Part shown: piece by piece, positions 1-8,324 of the stretch | Layout of the letters: each line of letters opens with the position of its first letter | Numbering within the stretch: the stretch's first letter is position 1 | From: Bordetella parapertussis | GTDB taxonomy: Bacteria; Pseudomonadota; Gammaproteobacteria; Burkholderiales; SG8-41 | Reading direction: 5' to 3' | Assembly: GCA_945906815.1 (NCBI GenBank) | Contig: CAMDRT010000049.1 | Coordinates: 1 to 32,020, forward strand | Length of the DNA: 32,020 nt | The notes under the pieces: generated by a model | What the model was told of the DNA's origin: nothing | Databases searched by the model: none | What the model saw: the letters and a program-made list of their open reading frames with translations, nothing else | Position numbers and translations under genes: made by a program

Positions 1-384
1 TCTTTCCGTGTGTTCCGTGGTTAATGGTCTTGAAGTTCGCCGTTGCGGGATGCGCATCGCACGTGTGCCACCACCTCATAAGAAACAAAACACCCCGCTC
101 CATGTTTGTTTGCGAACGCCTGGCCCGCACGCGGGATTGGGAAACTCTGCGTTCAATGGCACTATCTTAAGGGCGATTTACCACGGAACACACGGAATAC
201 GCGGAAAAAACCAGTGCGCGAAATCTTTCCGTGTGTTCCGTGTGTTCCGTGGTTAATGGTCTTGAAGTTCGCCGTTGCGGGATGCGAATCGCACGTGTGC
301 CACCACCTCATAAGAAACAAAACACCCCGCCCCATGTTTGTTTGCGAACGCCTGGCCCGCACGCGGGATTGGGAAACTCTGTGG
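1..384. repeat. Non-coding direct repeat with a palindromic core
   Basis: No convincing gene lies here. A segment of about 145 bases near position 5-149 is repeated almost exactly at 237-381, an offset of 232 bases; both copies contain ttaatggtcttgaagttcgc and end in gggattgggaaactctg. Between them, 181-253 forms an imperfect inverted repeat: ccacggaacacacgga on the left faces tccgtgtgttccgtgg on the right, with an extra 9-base tgtgttccg unit. Such ccacggaacacacgg strings are a familiar type of dispersed intergenic repeat in environmental bacterial genomes. The second copy runs up to the stop codon of the neighbouring hydrolase gene. Small open frames inside are repeat-derived and not credible genes. 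Confidence 0.8.
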
Positions 385-1212
385 CTAGTGGTTCGTAGTT
401 TCCTGTTTGCCCTGCCCACGTAAACCATGCCGCCCTAAAAATTCCAGCGTAATCCGCGCACAGTCATCCGGGTCGGTGGCACCCACGTGGTAGCCATCCA
501 CCGCCAGCGCAACAATTTCCGCCTGCGGCAATTTCTCGCGATACAAATCGCGGTCGCTACGACTGTAGCCACGGCGCGGTGATTCTGTAGTGAGCACCAG
601 CGCCGGGCATTTCACCTCATGCAGCGTGGCGCCGACATCGATGTTGCTCACCCAGCGCATGTAGGCGCGCGCCGTTTCTATGCGGGTAGACCCCATCAGA
701 TTGACCCACCACTCGAACCCTTCCGGCGGCATGCGGCTGCCGAGACGCGGCGGCATGGTGTCGCGCGCCCAGCTTTTTACGCCATGCGTCTCCATGTGCT
801 GCAGCCATGGTTGCGGCTGCGGCGGCGCCAGCGGCACCGAGGCCAGTGTGATGGTTCTCACCGACGCCGGCTTGAGGCGGGCCAGTTCTATCGCCACCAA
901 CCCGCCGCTTTTGGCGCCGATCACATGCGCGCGCCCACCCCCAAATTCGCTGATGAATCTTGCCGCATGATCCACAAACTTTCGCGTGCTGAATGCAGAT
1001 TCATTCGGCACCGAGCTCGAGCGCCCGAAGCCCTGCTGATCAAAACGGATCACACGATAGCGCCGCGCCAGATGCGGCACCCACGCCCGCCACGCGGGCG
1101 TGCTTTCGGTGAAGCCGTGGATCAGCAGCACCGATTCCGGGTTGGTCCACGGATCGCTATAGTCGTGGATTTCGTAGTACAGCCTGCACTCTGCTGCGGC
1201 AATGTAAGGCAT
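385..1212 (-). CDS. Alpha/beta hydrolase fold protein
   Basis: A 275-residue cytoplasmic protein with no signal peptide. It has an early HGF oxyanion-hole motif (residues 32-34), a nucleophile elbow AKSGG placing the likely catalytic Ser at 102, and a late DGYH motif with the catalytic His near 242. The acid is not certain; Asp or Glu around 210-220 is possible. The first small residue of the elbow is Ala instead of the usual Gly. Length fits the esterase/lactonase/dienelactone-hydrolase-like class. The substrate cannot be read from the sequence. It starts 17 bases after the upstream Bug receptor on the same strand, so the two are probably co-transcribed and may handle the same carboxylic acid or ester. 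The stop codon lies at the edge of the upstream repeat. Confidence 0.88.
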   Translation of the reverse strand: MPYIAAAECRLYYEIHDYSDPWTNPESVLLIHGFTESTPAWRAWVPHLARRYRVIRFDQQGFGRSSSVPNESAFSTRKFVDHAARFISEFGGGRAHVIGAKSGGLVAIELARLKPASVRTITLASVPLAPPQPQPWLQHMETHGVKSWARDTMPPRLGSRMPPEGFEWWVNLMGSTRIETARAYMRWVSNIDVGATLHEVKCPALVLTTESPRRGYSRSDRDLYREKLPQAEIVALAVDGYHVGATDPDDCARITLEFLGRHGLRGQGKQETTNH

Positions 1213-1229
1213 TGTTTTTATTGATTAGA

Positions 1230-2201
1230 TTATTTAGAGCGGCGTTTGCTGTCGCTGATGATCTGCGCCCACTTCGCACTGTCCGCGCGGATGATGGCAG
1301 CGAATTCAGCAGGCGTGTTGCCGACCGCAATCGCGCCCTCACCCGCCAGCGCCGGCACCATGTCAGGCGAGCGAATAATTTTTACCAGCGCCTGATTGAG
1401 CCGCTCAACGATGGCGCGTGGCGTGCCGGCCGGCGCGAGTATGCCGTTCCAGCCGCGCGCCTCGTAACCCGGCAGCGTGTCAGCAATCGGTGGCACGTCC
1501 GGCAACGATGCATTGCGCTGTTTCGCGCCCACCCCCAGCGCGCGTATGCGGCCCGCCTTCACCTGCGCTACCGCCGTGCCCACCGAACCGATCAAGTAAA
1601 ACTCGATTTCACCCGACATCAGCGCGGTCAGTGCCTGTGGTGCGCCCTTGTACACCACCTGCGTGAACTGGATGCCCGCCATCGCACCCAATAAATCCGC
1701 ACCCAGCGAACCCATGCTGCCGCTGCCGGTAGAGCCATGATTCAACTGCCCCGGCCGGGCCTTGGCCAACGCGATAAGTTCCGCCACCGAGCGCGCCGCA
1801 GACTGGCTGCCGACGATCAACACCGGCGACACCGCGCTCACCAGCGTAATCGGCGCGAAGGCGGCAGCGGTGTCGTACGGCATATCCGCAAACAAACTCT
1901 GATTCACCACATGCGATGGAAACGCCATCAGCAGCGTATGCCCGTCCGGCGCGGCCTTGGCAACGATCAGCGAGCCCACGATGCCGCTGGCGCCGGGCCG
2001 ATTGTCGATGACCACCTGCTGCCCCAGCGCGTCACTCAACTTGGGTGCGATATTGCGCGCGAGGATGTCGGTAACGCCGCCCGCGCCGCTGGGAATAATC
2101 AGCCGGATCGGGCGACTGGGAAATGGTTGCGCAGCAAGGGCACACTGTATGGACAGTAAGCACAGCACGGCTGCAACCAAGCGGGGCAAGGGAGTACGCA
2201 T
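1230..2201 (-). CDS. Tripartite tricarboxylate transporter (TctC/Bug) receptor
   Basis: A 323-residue periplasmic solute-binding protein of the Bug family. The ATG at 2201 is chosen because it is followed directly by a signal peptide (MRTPLPRLVAAVLCLLSIQC then ALAAQPF); the open frame continues 109 codons further upstream but that part looks non-coding. Family landmarks are the PSRPIRLIIP strand after the leader, the GGVTDILAR loop, VVIDNRPGA, AAPDGHTLL, the VVYKGAPQALTALMSGE segment and the C-terminal NTPAEFAAIIRADSAKWA helix. Bug proteins bind carboxylates such as citrate, nicotinate or aromatic acids; the ligand here is unknown. No TctA or TctB subunits are nearby. First gene of a two-gene unit with the alpha/beta hydrolase, and divergent from the GST gene. 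Confidence 0.92.
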   Translation of the reverse strand: MRTPLPRLVAAVLCLLSIQCALAAQPFPSRPIRLIIPSGAGGVTDILARNIAPKLSDALGQQVVIDNRPGASGIVGSLIVAKAAPDGHTLLMAFPSHVVNQSLFADMPYDTAAAFAPITLVSAVSPVLIVGSQSAARSVAELIALAKARPGQLNHGSTGSGSMGSLGADLLGAMAGIQFTQVVYKGAPQALTALMSGEIEFYLIGSVGTAVAQVKAGRIRALGVGAKQRNASLPDVPPIADTLPGYEARGWNGILAPAGTPRAIVERLNQALVKIIRSPDMVPALAGEGAIAVGNTPAEFAAIIRADSAKWAQIISDSKRRSK

Positions 2202-2300
2202 AAGAATGACAATAGCGCGAACTTGCGCTGCGCGCGCCCGCAGTGGCTGGATTGACCGTCGCGTTTCGCATACCATGCAAACCTCTCTGGAGATCATGCG

Positions 2301-2945
2301 ATGAAACTCACACTCTGCTACGCCCCGCAAACCTGCGCTACCGTGCCGTTTATCACCCTCACCGAAGCCGGCGCGGATTTCGAGGTGCAAAATCTGAATT
2401 CCCGCGCAGGCCAGTTGAAGTCGCCAGAGTTTCTGCGACTCAACCCCAAGCACAAAGTGCCGGTGCTGCTTATCGATGGCGAGGCGCTCACCGAAAATCT
2501 GGCGCTGCAAGTGTGGATTGCACGCCATTTTCCGGCGGCAAAACTGCTACCCACCGACCCGAGCACGGAAATCAAAGCCCTCTCGCTGATGTCCTTTTTC
2601 GGATCGGGCATCCATCCGCACCTCACCCCCAACGCGCGCCCGGAAAACTACTGCGACCTGCCCGGCTCTGCCGAAAGTGTAAAACGCGTCGGCAACAAGC
2701 TGTTGTTCGAGGATTTTGCCGTAGTCGACCAGCTGCTCGCAGGCCGTGAGTGGTTCTTCGACCACTTCACCGCGCCCGACGCGTATTTTTTCTGGTGTTT
2801 TCGGCGCGCGCTTTCGTTCCAGCTCGATTTGACACAGTTCAGGAACTGCACCGCACATCTGGAGCGCATGCACAGCCGCGCCAGCGTGCAAAAACTGATC
2901 GCGCATGAAAAGCGCGTGATGGAGGCGTTTGCGAAGGCGGCTTAG
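2301..2945 (+). CDS. Glutathione S-transferase family protein
   Basis: A 214-residue soluble protein with the GST layout: an N-terminal thioredoxin-like domain (about 1-80) containing KVPVL, with the cis-proline that contacts glutathione, and LTENLA in the place of the usual glutathione-binding E-S pair, then an all-helical domain (about 88-210). A ggag lies about ten bases before the ATG at 2301. The N-terminal active-site position reads YAPQTCAT, so a Ser, Thr or Cys could serve as catalytic residue; the class was not resolved. The Asn replacing Ser in the E-S pair is unusual but occurs in this superfamily. It is transcribed away from the Bug receptor gene and converges on the VapBC-like pair with only 26 bases between stops. 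Confidence 0.85.
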   Translation: MKLTLCYAPQTCATVPFITLTEAGADFEVQNLNSRAGQLKSPEFLRLNPKHKVPVLLIDGEALTENLALQVWIARHFPAAKLLPTDPSTEIKALSLMSFFGSGIHPHLTPNARPENYCDLPGSAESVKRVGNKLLFEDFAVVDQLLAGREWFFDHFTAPDAYFFWCFRRALSFQLDLTQFRNCTAHLERMHSRASVQKLIAHEKRVMEAFAKAA

Positions 2946-2971
2946 TGTCAGGCCGAAACCTCCAACTCTGA

Positions 2972-3361
2972 TTACAGCATCAGTATCGATTGCTTAATTT
3001 CCTTAGATGCCGATTTCTTTAACTGTGCATCGAAGGTCGCAAATTTCTCGCTTGCGTGGCTGGAGGCCAAATGCAGCGCATCGGCGAAATCCATACCGCT
3101 ATCACACCATTGCAGCGCCTGTGTAACCACCAACGGATGTTCAATCTCAACGTTGGTAAGCCCCGACACCTTGCGAAAAGCGCTCACCACGGCCTTGCGT
3201 TCCAGTCGATACAGGCGGCGTAATACCCATTCCGTTTCCAGCAGAACGGTTTTAGGAATATAAATGGCCTCTTTTTTGAAGAGTGCAGCTGCGCGCTTCG
3301 TTTGCTCAGCATCATCGCCCGTGAGTAGCCTCACCAACACATTGGTATCAACCGCGTGCAT
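2972..3361 (-). CDS. PIN-domain toxin, VapC-like
   Basis: A 129-residue protein filling a single PIN domain. It begins AVDTNVLVRLL with the first metal-binding Asp at 5, then LLETEWVLRR with Glu42, the MDFADALHLA block with Asp91 and Asp94, and ATFDAQL with Asp111, so all acidic residues expected for the Mg-dependent RNase site are present. VapC-type toxins usually cleave tRNA or rRNA and are held inactive by a DNA-binding partner. The start codon lies inside the antitoxin gene, a 14-base overlap that implies translational coupling. The target RNA cannot be inferred. The pair appears intact. Confidence 0.9.
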   Translation of the reverse strand: MHAVDTNVLVRLLTGDDAEQTKRAAALFKKEAIYIPKTVLLETEWVLRRLYRLERKAVVSAFRKVSGLTNVEIEHPLVVTQALQWCDSGMDFADALHLASSHASEKFATFDAQLKKSASKEIKQSILML

Positions 3362-3608
3362 GGCGTGATTTTATTTCCGCAGTAATGGCCGCATCCATGT
3401 CCGCAACACTATGTGCCTTGCCCGTATAGCCTGCGCAGCCGATGACCTCATCAAGCGTTGTGGTGGCCAGCGGTTTGATGGGCCGCAGCAACACGCCATC
3501 CGCCGTGCTCTCCACCGCGAATTCAACGCCCGCCTGCCATTGCTTAGCCAGTCGGATCGACACCGGCAAAATAACCTGGCCCTTACTGGATAGCTTGGTG
3601 GTTTCCAT
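3348..3608 (-). CDS. AbrB/MazE-type antitoxin partner of the PIN toxin
   Basis: An 86-residue protein starting METTKLSSKGQVILPVSIR, the swapped-hairpin AbrB/SpoVT DNA-binding domain, followed by a short acidic/helical tail (about 50-86) of the kind that wraps the toxin. The ATG at 3608 is preferred over an in-frame GTG at 3623 because it begins the domain and has a gagg nine to ten bases upstream. It precedes and overlaps the PIN gene. Antitoxins of this type bind their own promoter and autoregulate the pair; an operator was not identified with confidence in the upstream region 3609-3832. Confidence 0.88.
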   Translation of the reverse strand: METTKLSSKGQVILPVSIRLAKQWQAGVEFAVESTADGVLLRPIKPLATTTLDEVIGCAGYTGKAHSVADMDAAITAEIKSRHARG

Positions 3609-3731
3609 GCGCGCACGCCTCACGGCCGATTCTAGGTAAGAAATAAGTAAGACATGCTACCGCAAGCGGCGCCCAGCCGCAAGGCTCTCCGTTCTGCCGT
3701 GAATTCAACCAGGTTCCAAGCGCGCACTCGG

Positions 3732-3765
3732 GTCGAACTGACAGGTGGAATCCCTTCAGTTCGAC
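3732..3765. promoter_or_regulatory. Perfect 10-bp stem hairpin downstream of the MATE gene
   Basis: The arm gtcgaactga (3732-3741) is exactly complementary to tcagttcgac (3756-3765) across a 14-base loop. It lies 67 bases beyond the stop codon of the MATE gene (read on the minus strand) and about 120 bases before the antitoxin start. No clear U-tract follows, so it could be a transcript-stabilising or attenuating hairpin, or an operator, instead of an intrinsic terminator. Nothing else convincing is seen in the 224-base gap 3609-3832. Confidence 0.5.
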
Positions 3766-3832
3766 GCGATTGCGCTGAATGCGTGGAGCGAGAATGCTGG
3801 ACGCTCATTCGTGATTGAAGCGCCGCGGCGGC

Positions 3833-5152
3833 TCAAAGTGTCCGCAATACACGCGGAAAGAAAATATGCAGCAACACGCCGCGCCCCGCCAGAAATCCGC
3901 CTACGGCGATCCACAGTCCCGCGTTGCCGATCAAAGGCATGAGGGTATAAAGCAAGGTCAAAAATATCATGAACGAGGCGATCACGGTGTTGCGCATGAT
4001 GCGCGTGCGCGTGGCGGCCAGATAAACACCGTCGTAGGTGTACGCCCACACGGAGGCCAGCGGCATCAGCACCGGCCACCACAGGTAACTTGCAGCCGCT
4101 GCGCGCACTTCGGGAATACTGGTCATCAGCGCGATGATGGCGTGCCCCGCCACGGCGTAAATCACGATGTTGATTAATCCCACCACGCCCGACCACAGGA
4201 ACACCACGCGCCTGTCATGCATAAACGCGGCGCGGTCGCGCCGCCCCACCGATTCGCCAAGGATGGCTTCGGCGGCATGTGCCACACCGTCAAGCGCATA
4301 GGAGGTAAAGATCAGAAAATGATGCAATACCTGATTGGCCGCCAATTGCACATCGCCGAGTTCGGCGCTTTTCGCCATGAAGAAACCCAGCACCGATACC
4401 ACGCAGATGGTGCGCAACACGATATCGCCATTGATCGTCACCATGCGTTTGAGTTGCGCCGGGTCGAGCAACCGCGCACGGCGGCCATCGTCCGGTAATG
4501 CACGCAAGGTGCGCCACACGCAGTAGAGTCCGATCAGCAGGCCGGTATATTCGGCTATCAGCGATGCTGCCGCGACCCCGGGCACGTCCCAGTGAAACAC
4601 GAACACAAAAATCAGCGCCAGCACGATGTTCAGGCAATTCACGAATACCTGGATCAGCAACGGCGTGCGTACATTGCGCAGGCCATAAAACCAGCCGATG
4701 ATGGCGTAGGAACCGAGCACCGCCGGCATCGACCACACACGGATCAAAAAATACTCGCGCGCGTAGAATTCGACCTGCGCGCTGCCTTGGATAATCCAGA
4801 ACGCAAAGTTGATGATCGGCAGTTGCAGAACAATGATCACGCCGCCGATGACTCCCGCCAGCAGCAGTGCGCGGGCAATCATCGCGCGCACCTGCGGGTA
4901 GTCGCCCGCGCCGCGCGCCTGCGCCGTAGGCGCGGTGGTGCCCATGCGCAGGCAGTTGAACAGGTGATAGATGTAATTGAACAGCATCGCGCCCAGCGCC
5001 ACCGCGCCGATGTAATAAGGCTCGGGCAGATGGCCGACCACGGCGGTATCCACCGCGCCCAGCAGCGGCACGGTGATATTGGCGAGGATGATCGGCCACG
5101 CCATTGCCCACACCTGGCGGTGGGTGCTGGTGCGTGGGAGGGCATCAGTCAC
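3833..5152 (-). CDS. dinF: MATE family efflux transporter, DinF type
   Basis: A 439-residue inner-membrane protein with about 12 hydrophobic segments. It resembles Escherichia coli DinF along its length: the N-terminal LANITVPLLGAVDTAVVGHL block, the LRMGTTAPTAQARGAG stretch, GWFYGLRNVRTPLL, NCLNIVLAL, and the later ALDGVAHAAEAILGESVGRR segment. MATE proteins use a sodium or proton gradient to expel organic cations and other small molecules; the substrate of DinF types is not well settled. It starts 23 bases after dinB and is likely the last gene of that transcript. In E. coli dinF is an SOS gene behind lexA, so its pairing here with dinB is suggestive, but no LexA box was found in the gap. 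Confidence 0.92.
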   Translation of the reverse strand: MTDALPRTSTHRQVWAMAWPIILANITVPLLGAVDTAVVGHLPEPYYIGAVALGAMLFNYIYHLFNCLRMGTTAPTAQARGAGDYPQVRAMIARALLLAGVIGGVIIVLQLPIINFAFWIIQGSAQVEFYAREYFLIRVWSMPAVLGSYAIIGWFYGLRNVRTPLLIQVFVNCLNIVLALIFVFVFHWDVPGVAAASLIAEYTGLLIGLYCVWRTLRALPDDGRRARLLDPAQLKRMVTINGDIVLRTICVVSVLGFFMAKSAELGDVQLAANQVLHHFLIFTSYALDGVAHAAEAILGESVGRRDRAAFMHDRRVVFLWSGVVGLINIVIYAVAGHAIIALMTSIPEVRAAAASYLWWPVLMPLASVWAYTYDGVYLAATRTRIMRNTVIASFMIFLTLLYTLMPLIGNAGLWIAVGGFLAGRGVLLHIFFPRVLRTL

Positions 5153-5175
5153 AAAAAGTTCATAAAAACAAAAGG

Positions 5176-6360
5176 TTAAATATCATCAAACAGCGTCGGC
5201 GCAAATGCGGCAGGCGCGGACTTCACGCTGACTGCGGCCGCACCGGGCTTACTCAAAGTGCCCACACGCACCCCCAGCAAGCGTATGCGCCGGTCCAGCG
5301 GCACGCGCTTTAAACACTCGCCCGCGGCGCGGCGGATGATGGCCGCATCACCCGTGGGTTCGTCTAGGGTGCGATCACGCGTCACTGTTTTGAAATTGTC
5401 GTAACGCAGTTTCAGGCCTATGGTTTTGCCGACCACACCTTTGCGCTTCAGATCGTCGGCCACGCGCAAGCACAGATCCGTGAAAATACGCGAGAGTTTT
5501 TCGCGGTCGCGCACCGCATGCAGATCGTCTTCAAAGGTGGTTTCGCGGCTGATGGACTTGGGTTCGCTGTAGGTGACCACCACGCGCGGGTCGCGCCCCT
5601 GTGCCGCATCGTGCATCCACGCGCCGTAATTTTTGCCGAAGTTTTCGATCAGCAGCACAGGATCGGTGCTGGCCAACTCGCCGACCGTGCGTATGCCCAG
5701 CGCCTCCAGCCGCGCGCTCGCTTTGGGGCCGATGCCGTTGACCTTGCGCACCGGCAGCGGCCAGATGCGTGCAGGTATGTCGTCCGCGGTAAGCACCGTT
5801 ACGCCGCCGGGCTTGTGCAAATCCGAGGCAATTTTTGACAACAGCTTGTTGGGCGTGACGCCGATGGAACACGACAAGCCTGTCGCGACGCGCACCGCGC
5901 TTTGCAGTTGCAAAGCGATGTCGCGGGCGTGCGCCCACGGATCGATGGGGTCGCCTTCCTCTACCCATGCGGTGAGATCGATATAAATCTCGTCGATGCC
6001 GCGATCTTCAACCAGCGGCGCTAGCGCGCGCACGGCCTCCTTGAACAGGCGCGAATAGCGCCGGTATTGATCAAAATCCGCAGGCAGCAGCCACGCATCG
6101 GGCGCGAGCTTTGCCGCCTTCATCAAACCCATGCCGGAATGCACGCCCAATGCGCGTGCTTCGTAAGTGGCGGTGGTGATGACGCCACGCCCTGTATAGG
6201 TGCGCAGCGTGGGAAACCTGGTCTCTGCCGACGCCGCCTCGGCGCCGCGCCGCCGTCCGCCCACCACCGCGGGCTGTCCGCGCAGTTGCGGATAGCGCAA
6301 CAGTTCGACCGAGGCATAGAACGCGTCCATGTCGAGGTGCGCGATGTAGCGGGCGCTCAT
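5176..6360 (-). CDS. dinB: DNA polymerase IV (Y-family translesion polymerase)
   Basis: A 394-residue Y-family polymerase that copies past damaged template bases. The palm motifs are intact: HLDMDAFYASVE with Asp10 and Asp12, and GIDEIYIDLT with Asp123 and Glu124. It also has the fingers motif TTATYEARALGVHSGM, the helix-hairpin-helix KVNGIGPKASARLEALGI in the thumb, a little-finger domain to about 365, and a C-terminal TLFDDI that may serve as the sliding-clamp peptide. Between AVVGG and GVITT there is an insertion of about 20 residues relative to E. coli DinB; from memory this is typical of Burkholderiales enzymes. The first codon sits 9 bases after the Bug receptor stop and its ribosome site (ggag, taagg) overlaps the end of that gene, so translation may be coupled. 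Confidence 0.96.
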   Translation of the reverse strand: MSARYIAHLDMDAFYASVELLRYPQLRGQPAVVGGRRRGAEAASAETRFPTLRTYTGRGVITTATYEARALGVHSGMGLMKAAKLAPDAWLLPADFDQYRRYSRLFKEAVRALAPLVEDRGIDEIYIDLTAWVEEGDPIDPWAHARDIALQLQSAVRVATGLSCSIGVTPNKLLSKIASDLHKPGGVTVLTADDIPARIWPLPVRKVNGIGPKASARLEALGIRTVGELASTDPVLLIENFGKNYGAWMHDAAQGRDPRVVVTYSEPKSISRETTFEDDLHAVRDREKLSRIFTDLCLRVADDLKRKGVVGKTIGLKLRYDNFKTVTRDRTLDEPTGDAAIIRRAAGECLKRVPLDRRIRLLGVRVGTLSKPGAAAVSVKSAPAAFAPTLFDDI

Positions 6361-6369
6361 ACTGTGGCC

Positions 6370-7398
6370 TTACTCCATCCGTATGCCCGCATCGCGGATG
6401 ATTTTGCCTTTGCGCACGATGTCCTCACGGATGATTGCGGCGAATTCCGCTGGCGTGTTGCCGACGGCCTCAATGCCGGCTTTGAGCAAACGCTCTTGCG
6501 CTAGCGGCGTGCGCAAATAGCGCGCGACTTCCCGGTACAGCACATGCACCACCGCAGACGGCGTTCCCGCGCGCGCGAGGATGCCGATGGTTGCTGCGCA
6601 CTCGTATCCCGGCAGTCCTGCGGACGCCACCGTCGGCAGACCCGGCGCTACCGGCGAGGGCTGCGCGGAAGTTACCGCCAGCGCCGCTAATCGCCCCGCG
6701 CTCACGTGCGGGCCTGACGCATTCGCGGTGGCAAATATCATTTCGACCCTGCCGCCCACCACGTCGGTCAACGCCAGCGCTGCGCCACGGTAATACACGG
6801 CCGCGATGTTCACACCGGTCATCGCCTTGAACATCTCGCCGGCGAGGTGATTGGAATTGCCGATGCCCGACACCCCATAGTTGAGCACGCCGGGTTTTTG
6901 TTTGGCGAGTGCGATCAATTCCGACACCGATTTCACGCGCAGTGAAGGATGCACCACCAGCACATTGGGTGAACTGATCGCCATGGATACGGGCATAAAA
7001 TCGCGCACCGCATCGAAGGGCACACCCTCGCGCATGAACGGCGCCAGCCAGATGACGAAACCCACCATCATCAGGGTGTAACCGTCGGGCTGCGCTTTGA
7101 CCAGGATCTCGCCGGGCGTGACGCCGCCGGGGCGATTGTCGATCACGATTTGCTGGCCGAGGCGCTGCGTGAGTTCCGTTGCGATCAAGCGCCCGGCGAA
7201 ATCACCCGCGCCGCCCACGCCGGAGACCAGCAGGCGGATGGGCTTACTCGGGTAAGCCGCAGGCAATTTTGTCGCGGCCGCAGGCGCGGGTGCGGCGTTG
7301 GCCGCGGCTGCGAACGCCATACACGAGGACACGATTAACATGTTCATGCTTGAAGCATGGACTGCGCGCAACGCCACGAACACCCCACTGTGTTTCAT
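6370..7398 (-). CDS. TctC/Bug family periplasmic receptor
   Basis: A 342-residue secreted binding protein of the tripartite tricarboxylate family. The hydrophobic leader ends around AFAAAANAAPA, followed by YPSKPIRLLVSG, the GGAGDFAGRLIA loop, IVIDNRPGG, QPDGYTLMMV, VYYRGAALALTDVVGG and the terminal NTPAEFAAIIREDIVRKG helix. The ATG at 7398 lies 6 bases after the amidohydrolase stop, favouring translational coupling; an internal ATG at 7347 would give a shorter, more classical signal peptide. It is sandwiched between a lactonase-like amidohydrolase and dinB. The ligand is unknown, but the neighbouring enzyme suggests a lactone or dicarboxylate. No TctA/TctB genes are present. Confidence 0.92.
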   Translation of the reverse strand: MKHSGVFVALRAVHASSMNMLIVSSCMAFAAAANAAPAPAAATKLPAAYPSKPIRLLVSGVGGAGDFAGRLIATELTQRLGQQIVIDNRPGGVTPGEILVKAQPDGYTLMMVGFVIWLAPFMREGVPFDAVRDFMPVSMAISSPNVLVVHPSLRVKSVSELIALAKQKPGVLNYGVSGIGNSNHLAGEMFKAMTGVNIAAVYYRGAALALTDVVGGRVEMIFATANASGPHVSAGRLAALAVTSAQPSPVAPGLPTVASAGLPGYECAATIGILARAGTPSAVVHVLYREVARYLRTPLAQERLLKAGIEAVGNTPAEFAAIIREDIVRKGKIIRDAGIRME

Positions 7399-7404
7399 GC
7401 AGGC

Positions 7405-8274
7405 TCACCCCTCTGGAAATCCGTACAATTCCTGCGGATTGGTCACGAGAATGCGCTTGCGCGTGGCCTCATCCGGCGCCCACACACGGAGCAGATCGAA
7501 CAAGATCGCGTCGTCAGGATGCGCCTTCGGGCCGGGATGCGGCCAGTCACTGCCCCATACGCAGCGCTCCGGCGCGGCTTTGACCAGTGCTTGTGCCACC
7601 CGCGTCGCATCGGCGTAGGTGGGTGGACCGACGTGGGTATTGGAGTAGGCACCAGAGACTTTTACCCAGGCGCGGCGTTGGTCCAGCAAATTCAGAATGA
7701 TGGCATGGGAAGGATGCTTCACACCCTGCTCGACAGGCGGCTTGCCCATGTGATCGAACACGATGGGCGTCGGCAGACGCCGCAGCATGTCGGCGTGGGC
7801 TACGATTTTTTCGCAAGGCATGTTGAGCTGCACATGCCAGCCGTAATCGGCGATGCGTCTGGCGAGCGGCTCTATCATGTCGATGGACACCACCGCGGTG
7901 TGCGGGTCACCCACGGTGAAGCGGATGCCGCGAATGCCGCCTGCGTCGAGTTTTTTGAGTTCTGCGTCCGTCACCGTGGGACGCAGCACGCCCACGCCGC
8001 GCGCATTGCCGATGCCCAGTTCCCTGATCGCAGCGGTGGTCACGGTGTTGTCGATGGCATAACAACGCGGCGTCACAATCACCACGCGCGATACGCCGAT
8101 GCGCTTTTGCAGCAGGCGGTAATCAGCAAGCGTGCCACCCGCAAGCACAGGCGAAAGCGCCGGATAGCGGGCATCATAGATGTGAATGTGGCAGTCGGCG
8201 GCATGCGCCGGGGCGGCGAGTTTGGGCGGCTCGGTGCCGGTGGAGTTGGGTACTGCTTGGGTTGTGCCTGACAT
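7405..8274 (-). CDS. Amidohydrolase family 2 protein, LigI/lactonase-like
   Basis: A 289-residue TIM-barrel metal-dependent hydrolase of the COG3618 type. It has the N-terminal DCHIHIYD strand (the H-x-H pair), an internal FDHMGKP His motif and the C-terminal GSDWPHP motif containing the catalytic Asp. This arrangement matches 2-pyrone-4,6-dicarboxylate lactonase (LigI) and galactarolactone isomerase relatives, which act on lactone rings; the exact substrate cannot be assigned. The ATG at 8274 is chosen over an upstream in-frame codon at 8316 because a gagg lies five bases before it and the N-terminal extension would be unlike the family. It sits between two Bug receptor genes on the same strand, so a shared function in uptake and hydrolysis of one compound class is plausible. 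Confidence 0.88.
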   Translation of the reverse strand: MSGTTQAVPNSTGTEPPKLAAPAHAADCHIHIYDARYPALSPVLAGGTLADYRLLQKRIGVSRVVIVTPRCYAIDNTVTTAAIRELGIGNARGVGVLRPTVTDAELKKLDAGGIRGIRFTVGDPHTAVVSIDMIEPLARRIADYGWHVQLNMPCEKIVAHADMLRRLPTPIVFDHMGKPPVEQGVKHPSHAIILNLLDQRRAWVKVSGAYSNTHVGPPTYADATRVAQALVKAAPERCVWGSDWPHPGPKAHPDDAILFDLLRVWAPDEATRKRILVTNPQELYGFPEG

Positions 8275-8324
8275 AGAACCTCGCTGACAGTTAGACCTAA
8301 AAATTGCGTGTCCCAACCCGCAAA

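Noticed and set aside
1..381. Repeat array considered as CRISPR
   Set aside because: There are only two long copies with a single spacer-like stretch, itself related to the repeat; no cas genes are present.
6361..6500. LexA box before dinB
   Set aside because: No ctgt-N8-acag type site was found before dinB or between dinB and the MATE gene; SOS control is not claimed.
7357..8271. 304-codon plus-strand frame opposite the amidohydrolase
   Set aside because: It has a shadow composition and lies over a gene with intact metal-binding motifs.
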